DNA from: Plecoglossus altivelis
Taxonomy: Eukaryota > Chordata > Actinopteri > Osmeriformes > Plecoglossidae
Direction of reading: 5' to 3'
Length of the DNA: 64,000 nt
NCBI GenBank assembly: GCA_036571765.1
Contig: BROE01000011.1
Span: forward strand, 7,288,789-7,352,788
The translations under genes and the position numbers were made by a program. Positions 38,801-48,700 of this stretch are shown here, one piece after another; within the stretch, counting starts at the first letter, position 1; the number at the start of each line of letters is the position of its first letter. The notes beneath the pieces were generated by a model. That model was not told where the DNA came from. It saw only the letters and a list, made by a program, of their open reading frames with translations, and did not search any database.

Positions 38801-41707
38801 GATGATCAGCCCAGCTATTGTTTACCCTCCAGTGAACAAGAACCTGTGTCTGCCACGGTCACATGAACAGCGGCAGGAACAGTGGGAGGGAAGTAAGAGG
38901 GGGCAGATGGAACAAAGAGAGGTGAAGGGCTATTTCCAGGGCCATTGACTCTTGGCGACAGAGTCACAGGTGCGAGGGATTGTGCGGAGAGAAAGCGAGA
39001 AAAAAAATGATTGAGTGGCAGGGAGGAAAGAAGGAAACAAGAAGAAACATAGAGGGGAAAGTGAAGGGAGGAGAGGAGACTGGCAGGCCAGCGGGCCTGT
39101 TCAGGCCTGCTGTGTGTTTGGTCCAGCCCAGTGCTTCATCCTATCTGTTCTCCGCCCTTGAACAACTGACTCCAGCGCAACCCTGCCTGCCCGCTCACGA
39201 CCCACCACACCTACCTCCGGCACCCCACACCGAACCCTCCTTCAACCCCACCCTCAACACACTCCCTCTCCACACCTCCACTCCTTCTCCCAACACCCTA
39301 CCAGCAACACCTCTCCATACCCCTCTCCACCAACCCTCAACACCTCCCTCCCGCTCCCCCCACACCCCCTCGCCATAGGGCGGACAATCAAAGGAACACC
39401 CCTCTTTAAACCTCCCTAGTTCCTACAACACGACCTCTAACTACAACACCTCTACCATAACCCTCTCCACCCCCCCTCAAACCACACTCCCTTCCACACA
39501 CCACCCATAACACCTCTCTACACCCCCTCCCATGCACATCCTCACGCACACCCTACCCCATACCCCATCTCCACACCCCCTCTCCAACAACTCACTCTCT
39601 AACACCCCTCAAACACACTGCCCCTCTCCACACACCCTCTCCGCACCCCCTCTCAATACCCCCTCGCCATACCCCCTCATCATACCCTGTCTCCACACAC
39701 CCTCTCCACACCGCCAAGCTTCCTTGCCACCTCCCTCTCAGCTGCTTCCCTGTCACCTAACCGCATCTCCACCCCCCTTGTTTCAATTGACCCAAAGCAC
39801 ACATCTAAAGCCCCTCCACACCCCCCCAGAAACACCACCCCCCGACCCCGAGCCTCAGTCCTGCTTTCCCATCTCCAACCCCCAGGACTCAGCCTGCCTC
39901 GCTCGCTCTTTCCTGAGGAGGTGTCATGCCTCCTTCTTAACTCACTCCCGACACATTTATGTGGATAAGGCTGAGGCTCCTAGAAGTCAGAATTGGAATG
40001 GGCCCACCTTGCGTGAGCCTCTCTTCTCCTCTACAGAACACCAATGTGTGTGTGAGTGTGTGAGATGCTCTGGTCGGTTGTGACAGCTGGGGGAAAAGTC
40101 TGGCTGGCCCTTGCTCTGGTGTAAGGAGAAATGTGTTTGTGTGTGTTCAACTTCAGCCTGATACAGCGACCTGGCAATTGCAACTGCAGGAAGTGCCAAG
40201 TTGTGCACTTGTACGTGCACAATTACTGGAACAACCACAGCCCTCCACACCCCCCCACCCCCCGACCCCGAGCCTCAGTCCTGCTTTCCCATCTCCAACC
40301 CCCAGGACTCAGCCTGCCTCGCTCGCTCTCCTGAGGGGAGGTGTCATGCCTCCCTCATCACCCCCTGACACATTATGTGGAATAAAGGGCTGAGGTCCTA
40401 GAAGCAGAATTGGAATGGGCCCCCTTGCGTGAGCTCTTGCCCTTCTACAGAACACAATGTGTGTGTGAGTGTGTGCATGCTGGTCGGTTGTGACAGCTGG
40501 GGGAAAAGTCTGCTGGCCTTGCTGGTTAGGAGAATGTGTGTGTGTGTGTTTCAACTTCAGCCTGATACACGACCTGGCATTGCACTGCAGGAAGTGCCAG
40601 TGTGACTGTACGTGCACATTACTGGAACACAGTCTTGTGACCAGAGACACACTCGCCCTCCTCCTCCCTCCAAACACACACACACACATGAAGACACACA
40701 CACACACATAAAGACACACACACATTGTACATGGGGACACTGGTGAACAGATGTTTACATTCTCTCATTGTAACGTGTCTCCCTCGTTCCCTCTTGTTCT
40801 CTCCTTCAGACAATGTGGCTATAGCAAGGCCAGCCAGGAAGGAGACGAGGAACTCTATTTCCAATGTAAGTAACACCTGCTAACTGTTTGTGTGTGTGGC
40901 GGGGGAGTTTCATGCAACCTGGGTAAGCTGTACTTGTAAGGTATAGTCACATTGAGATATACTTCCTTGAACAGCATCTACAACACATTATTTGCATGGG
41001 AGAGTAGCCTTCAGGTGTGAGTGTGTGTTTGTGTATGTTTGCGTGTATGTGAGAGAGGGAAAAAGAGAGAACAGATTACTAGTGAAGTATAAGTACCATG
41101 GACAGCATTAAATCTTAATTCTGTGTGCGTGCTAAGCCAGCGCTGCACACTGACACACACCATTAGGTGGCGTGTGAGCCAGCGCTTGATGGAGGAAGAT
41201 GGAACCAGAGGGGAGAGAGAGATGGAGGGAGAGAGTGAGGTGGGAGAGATGGAGAGACTGAGGAGGGAAGGATAGAGAGACTGAAGAGAGAGAGATGGAG
41301 AGAGTGAGGAGGGAGAGATGGAGAGAGTGAGGCGGAAGGGATGGAGAGACTGAGGAGGGAGAGATGGAGAGACTCAGGAGGGAGAGATGGAGAGACTGAG
41401 GAGGGAGAGATGGAGAGAGTGAGGTGGGAGAGATGGAGAGAGTGAGGCGGAAGGGATGGAGAGAGTGATGAAGAGTCATCTCAAACACGTTTCAAAGCTT
41501 TTCATTGATTGGTTGCGTAAAGACAATTTGACAAACTGTTTAAGAAAAAGATTGAGAACATTTATACACCTAATATGTATTGTGTGTTTTTAAGAGTAAA
41601 AGGATGTAATAAGTATATTACTTCTGCGTGCATGTACCATGCAATGTGTGTGTGTACTTGTGTGAACAGTACAGTATTTGTGTCTGTGTATATTGGTACT
41701 GTACTGT

Positions 41708-41745
<38 letters not shown>

Positions 41746-42713
41746 CTTGGTGAATAATGAGCCCCAGCCATGTGTCTGGGAATTAGAGCTGCCTTAACAA
41801 AGACACACCAACAGCTGACGGGAAAGACAGACACACACGCCCGCACACGCGCATACACACGCACACTACTCTCTCTGTTCTCTCTCTTTCACACCCCCCC
41901 TCACAAAAAGACACGTACATTTTCACACTCACCCCCTCGCATATCTCACTTCATTTTAACACGTGCACACACTGGTCTCATTCAGTAGCATCCCTTTCCA
42001 GTGTTAGTGGAGACACTGTTGTGTGTCTCCTGTCTAGCACATCCCTGGGACAGACCTGACACGCTATCATCTACTGCCCATCTGGCACTACTGATACACA
42101 CACACTGTATCCCCTCCCCCCATACATCCATGCACACACATGCAGCCCATTTGTTTTATGTAAGGGTATTTTGGGCTGACCTAGAAACATGGTTTCAGTC
42201 GGAGGGATGGAGATGGGGGGTCGGTTTATCAGGCTTCGCTTCAATCCCCGATGTTAGATCAGGAAGACATCCTGCTTGGTCTGAGGAACTGGAATCCGTA
42301 CTGAGAGTTGGCGTGGTCAGCGTGTGTAGTGTGTGACCGTGTGCCTGCTTGTAGTGTGTGACTGTGTGTGTGCTTGTAGTGTGTGACTGTGTGTGTGCTT
42401 GTAGTGTGTGACCGTGTGTGTACTTCTAGTGTGTGACTGTGTGTGTGCTTGTAGTGTGTGACCATGTGTGCTTCTAGTGTGTGACTGTGTGTGTGCTTGT
42501 AGTGTGTGACCATGTGTGCTTCTAGTGTGTGACTGTGTGTGTGCTTGCTGGGCAGTGAGGCGGTAGCATGCGCTCATTTCCTCTCTAACACTCATGGCAA
42601 AGACACAGTTAACCCTGAAACAAAGCACCCGGAAACAAACAGAGAGAGGGGGGGGGGGCTACCAGAGGAAGAGACGCAGCAAGAGAGAAGGCAGGTAATG
42701 CAGAGGCAGAAAA

Positions 42714-42774
<61 letters not shown>

Positions 42775-45700
42775 AGCAGAGAGAGAGGCAGAAAGAGAGA
42801 GAGGCAGAAGAGAGCAGAGCCCAGAAAGAGAGATGGAGGAAGGCAGAAAGAGAGTTAGAAAGGGGGATGTGGTCTGGGCCAGATTTAAATAGAAGTAATA
42901 ACAGTTGAAGTGAGCAATTGTATTGTGGTTTAAAAAAATCCTTTGAAAGGACGAGGGCCTTCGATCTTACACTCAACACAGGCCCAGTATAGAGAACCTG
43001 TAATTTGCTTTATAATTGAACTCTTGACTTTATTTGTGTGCCTGTTTGAGTGTGTGGTGCTGCGTTGTGTGTGGCTGTTTGGTGGGTGTGGGATGTGTGG
43101 GCATGGGTGTGTGTGTGTGTGATCAATAAGCCTTTATGAGACATTGAGTAGGGACCCGGGTCGATCCGAAGCTGTAATCACATTTCAGAACCGGCACCAG
43201 CCCAGCAGCATGCTGGGAAGAGAGGAGGTGGAGTCTCTGATACTTCCTAGAACCCTAGCTTTTATCCCCCAAACGAGTCCAGGACAGGTATGAAGGGCCC
43301 TGCAGTCCATAGCCTGGTGTGGAAGAAAGAAAGGAGAAGAGGAGTGTGCGAGGGTCCCGGGGACCGGTTGATCAAAAAAATTTAACAAAATCAATCAGGT
43401 TTCCTACGGAAATAGTGGGAGTACGCGGGTGTTAATAAAATGGGAAGTCAAAAATATCACACGCAGCAAACTACTCACCGATCAGGATCAAGATCCCGAT
43501 ATAAAGATTGGGGAATGACAAAAAAATATAGAAAAAAAAAATTTAATAAATAAACAAAATTATCGGAGAGGTAAAAGAAAAAAAAAAAAGCTAAAAGAAA
43601 ATTAAAATAAAAAAAAAAAGAAAATATATTAAAAAAATTTGAAATTAATAAAAAAATAAAAAATAAAAAAAAAAAAAAAATCAAATGTATAAATATAAAA
43701 AAAATTAAAAAAATAAAAAAAAGATCAAAAAAATAAAAATAAAATAAAAAAAAGGCGGTATAAAAAAAATAGGGCGTAAAAAAAAATAAAATTAGATGGG
43801 GTGGGGGTATTAAATAAAAGGGTAGATATACATAAAATACATTAAAAAAAAAAAATGGGGAGGGTGTGGGGTAAAAAAAAATAAAAATAAAAAAGATAAA
43901 AATAATAAAAAATTAAGGTATAGCCAGACTGCACAGCATAGACTGTGCCATAGGAAATGACTGCCACAAACTCTAAATCATAGCTCTTTAAATAATATAC
44001 AGTTGAGAAATATTGACTCATAAATTGATATTGAGAAGTTATTTGTTGAAAATGTCTGACACAACTAGCCAATATGCTTCTATTTTACATTTGTTTCAAA
44101 TGTAAAACACATTTGCCTTCCAGTATAAATCAGCCTTCCAATGTGAGTCAAAGGTTCTTTCAGATCTTTGAAAAAATGTACATTTCAAAAACGGGTGTTT
44201 TGCATGACTGACCCATGCTAACCCAGCATGATTTGATATAACACCAAAGAGCTTCTAGTGCTGTTGTGACCCCCTGGCTTGTACATCAGTACTTCAGCCG
44301 CCTCTCAGCAGATTAAACCCTGCCTCAGTTTACTGCTTAACCTCTCCTTTCATCAAGCAGTTTGGGAGTTCCAAATGTGTATTCAGGTTGAAAGGGTCTG
44401 TTTACAGGAGGAGAACCGGATCGCAGATGTGAAAGGAACGTCATGAGGTGATGCGACGGAGCAGGGATACCCTGCGTGGGGTTTTCAGTCCATAGTTGGT
44501 TGTGGTTGTGGTTGTGATATTCTGGCTTTGTGTGTTTGTCCACAGTTAAGATCCCCACCCGGAGGACCTACATTGACCCGGAGACGTGTGAGGACCTGGT
44601 CCAAGCTGTCCACGCGTTCGCCAAAGAGCTGGACAACTCCAGCATCAAGATAGAGCGCATCGTCCACACAGGTGACATGCAGCTGGCATGCTACCCTGGC
44701 TACCGTTCTCCCTCCACATCCTCCCTCTTTCTCTCTTCTCTCCATCTCTCTCTCTCTCTCTCCCTCTATCTCCATCTCTCTCTGCTCTGTCTCTCTACCT
44801 GTCTCTCTCTTTTCTCCATCTCTCTCTCCCTGTCTCTCTCCTCTCGATCTCTCTCTTCGCTCAGTCCCTCACTTCTGTTTCACTCTTCTCTTCATCTCTC
44901 TGTCCCTTTGTATTTCTGTCTCTGTCTCTCTCCATCCATCCTATTTCACCTACCCTGTATATGACTAATTGTATCCCTACTCTTGTTTCTCTCTCCTTCT
45001 CCTCTTTCAGTACACTTTCACTTTGTCTGCGCCCTCCCTTGACCTGGCTGTGCTCTCTGTCTTCCCCTGCAGGTGACTTTGGGGAGGTTTGTCGGGGCTG
45101 TCTGAAGCTGCCCAGTAAGAGGGAGCTCCCTGTGGCCATCAAGACGCTGCGGGCAGGCTGCTCTGACAAGCAGCGCCGCACCTTCCTTAGCGAGGCCGGC
45201 ATCCTGGGACAGTTTGACCACTCCAACATCATACGTTTGGAGGGCGTCATCACCAGTGGTGAGTAACCCCACTTCACGCCACCCCCAACCCCCACCCCCT
45301 CAGAAGATCGGCCAGATGGAGAGATGGGGAGGGAGACGGAGAGGGAGAGATTGACAGGAAGACGGACAGAAATGGAAACAGAGTGGGAGGCAGAGAATGG
45401 GACAGAGAGATAGATGGGAGGGGTGAAAGATTGTCAAGGTAGGAGATGAGCTGGAGGTTAATAGGAATGGCAGGTGAGGAGAAGTGAGGGTTAGATGAGT
45501 TTTCAAGGTTTTATTTTGGGGCTGTGTGTGTGTGTTGGACACAGTGGGAAGACAGGATGGGAGTGGAGCCTGAGCACACACTGTGCTCGCTACGACAGCA
45601 GCAGATGTGCCGGTTTCTGTAATTGGTGCTAGAGACCCAGCGGGGCCTAGAAACCCACTCTAATCTCTCCTCCTGCTCCACACACATATACACTCAGACT

Positions 45701-48700
45701 CACACACTCTTACAGACAACACACACTCACCTACAGACACACACCCAATCCAACTGTTACAGACACAAACACATATACCCACACTCACGGACACACACAC
45801 ACACACACACACACACACCCACACACACACACACCACCCTCCGACTACAAATTACCTGCTTTACATCACTTACCCCCCCAATGGTCTCTCTAATCAACCC
45901 CCTCCATACTCCCATCCAGCCCACATGCCCCCCCTTCACCACTCTCTCTGCCTCCCTTCTCCTCCCCCTTTCTCTCCATCAGACGCCTCCTCCACAGGCA
46001 GGGTTATTAGAGAGAGAAAGAGATTGTATCAGCTCTAAATAGGAACTGTGCTTCAATCTAGTTCTAGAACAATCCAGTCCAGTCTAGCAGGGTATAGAGT
46101 CGTCCAGCACCAGTCAGTCTTCTGTTCTTTAGCATGCCCAGAGGCCCATACAGAGCCATCTTTGAAGCTCTAAAAGTCATAAAGAGGACAGAACGGCCGT
46201 AGCATATTGCCACTGCTAGCGAGTGTTTGAGCTCCAGGTCACTTTCAGAACGCATTCACACACACACACAGAGCAGAGCACCTGGTCACTCTGCCTTTCT
46301 AATAGAGCAGCACTCACAGTATTCAGTTGACTACTCTGCTTCTGAGATCAGGGCTTTAACACCTCAAACTGAAGAGGCCAGCCCACACTCACGACCAGTT
46401 GACTGGTTCTGTAGCTTTGTCATTACATGGAGGAAGCCCCCCATCCCCTGTCCCCCCGTCTCTCTCTCTCCCTCTCTCGCTCTCACCCTCCCACCCTCCC
46501 TCATTGCTCTTTAGATAGTACCTTTCCTCTTCTATGATTTTGATAGCTCTGTTGGAGTCTGGCCATCTGTGCCTAGTGAGCTGTGTGTGTGTGCAGAGGA
46601 TCATTAAACTTGCTGGGAGTGTGAGAATAGCGTAGGGGTCAGCCAGCCTCTCTCCATATCACTGGGTGAAGGATGGCACTGCAGAACAGCTACCCTGTGT
46701 GCCAACCACCCACCCAGCCAACTGGACTGGAATAATAACTGTGTGTGTGTGTGTGTTTGTGCAGGTAACACCATGATGATTGTGGTGGAGAGCATGTCCA
46801 ACGGTGCCCTGGACTCTTTCCTCAGGGTAAGTGGCTCTGTCTGAATGCAGGTGCGCGCAATTGTACGTTGGCTTTCGCCAACCTCCATGTACGACCTTGT
46901 AACCCACGTAACCAAGCTCACTGTGAACAGCAGTGCGATTCTGTAAACCTATCACTGTCTTGCTGTATCTCCCCTCCCCTCCCCACCCCCCACGCTGCAG
47001 AAACACGAGGGGCAGCTGAGCATCCTGCAGCTGATGGACGTGTTGGCGGGCGTGGCGTCAGGGATGAAGTACCTGACAGAGATGGGCTTCGTGCACCGGC
47101 GCCTGGCGGCGCACAAGGTTCTGGTCAACGCCAACCTGGGCTGCAAGGTGTCCGGCTTCAGACCCCTGCAGGAGGAGAAGCTAGAGCAGGTCTACACCAC
47201 CCTGGTGAGCACACACACACCTACTAACACACACACACACACCTACTAACACACACACACACCTACTAACACACACACACACACCTACTAACACACACAC
47301 ACCTACTAACACACACACATCTACTAACACACACATCTACAAACACACGCACTAGCACACATGTCTACTAACACACACACACACGTCTTCTAACACACAC
47401 ACACCCCACCACACACATCTACTAGCACACTTATGTCTGCTCACACACACACATGCACATCTGCTAACACACACCTACCAGCACTCATACACACACAAGC
47501 TCACATCTACTAACATTCACCCATCTACCAACACGCTGATATCTACCAACACATTCAGAAAGCCATAAAACCAAGTATAACATGTTTATCGGATGTTAAC
47601 TGGGTAAATGCAGTAATAAAATCTAACTTTATAATGATGCCCCCTGTAGCACGGAGGAAAGAGTGTGGTGCTGTGGAGTGCTCCGGAAGCCATCCAGTAC
47701 CACCGCTACAGCTCAGCATCTGATGTGTGGAGCTTTGGCATCGTCATGTGGGAGGTGATGTCCTACGGAGAGAGACCCTACTGGGACATGGGCAACCAGG
47801 ACGTGAGTCAACACCTCTCTTCCGTCTGCTCTGGGAACGTACGGAGAACTTTCCTTTGTCTGGCTTTCTTTCTTGCTTTCTTTAATTTCTTTCGTGTCTT
47901 TTCTCAGTTCCTTCCCTTTTTCATCCCCACTCTCTCCGTCTCCCTCCCTTCTCTTCCCTGTCCTTCTGAAACTGTGTGAACTCTGCCTGTGTCTGGCTGG
48001 ATGGTATTAAGGAGAGGAGAAGCCACAGGGGCTTCTAAACGGCCGCAGAGGGCCTAAGTCTCCTCTCTAAGTCCACCTCAGCTCCGTGGCCAATCCGCTT
48101 GCTTTTAAAGACGCATCCCTCTTTCTTCTGCCTCCGTCCCCAAAGTGCCACCCCGCTCTGAAAGGAGGCTCAAATCCTCCCAGAATGCACAGCTCTTTTT
48201 TTAAGGGAATTGTAAGCGTTGCTATTTGAGGCAGAGAGAGATCGGAGGTCGATAGGATCTCAGTATGTTTGCGAGAAGCCTATTATTTGCAAGTCGATGA
48301 AGGCGGACGTCGCCTACCACCTCCACCCCCCCTGGCCCCTCCATCCTCCCTGAAAGAGATTTGCTTTTTTATCTGAGATTTTTATTGCTTTTGAAGGGAA
48401 CTAAATTTGATAGTGCAGAGTGAGTGTTGCTTAAGGTCAGAATATTGTTTGATTCCCGCTGGCTTCATAAGGACAAGGAGTTGGAACATTATCAACAACT
48501 CACAAAGTTTAATGACTGTTCGATGTTAAGGCTCGGACTGATTACTCTTTTCCCAAAACGCCTCATCCTTAGTCAAAGATGAACTCAAAACAAGTACTTA
48601 TGAAACATGATTAAATGGCCTCTCCAAATATGAATGCAAATTGCAACTTTAATACTGGATATGCAGATGCAATAATAGCAGACCCATCTAGCCAAGCTCC

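Larger units (their letters stand above)
36041..40809 (+). other. epha10 intron (4.8 kb)
   Basis: This intron starts inside an imperfect CA/CAGC-CA array (36041-36545), followed by an AT-rich stretch (36545-37030), a CT block (37570-37800), CA repeats (37975-38075, 38360-38405, 38708-38738), a C/A-rich minisatellite-like block (39190-39720) and a clean/noisy duplicate pair of about 420 bp (about 39832-40640). No exon is visible before the acceptor ctccttcag. Confidence 0.8.
40866..44545 (+). other. epha10 intron (3.7 kb)
   Basis: This intron contains a 23-bp GA minisatellite (41207-41472), GT and CA runs (41709-41742, 41834-41870), a 25-bp GT-rich minisatellite (42318-42545), a GA array (42719-42770) and an anomalous A-rich block (about 43370-43920). 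The final 600 bases are ordinary unique sequence. No coding signal was seen. Confidence 0.8.

Noticed and set aside
39532..40083. 183-codon Pro/Thr-rich frame
   Set aside because: Composed of a C/A-rich minisatellite and a duplicated assembly block.
47001..47204. Possibility that the kinase lesions mean a pseudogene
   Set aside because: All 14 exons keep frame and splice sites, and the changes match those typical of EphA10/EphB6 pseudokinases; this is a functional-looking pseudoreceptor.
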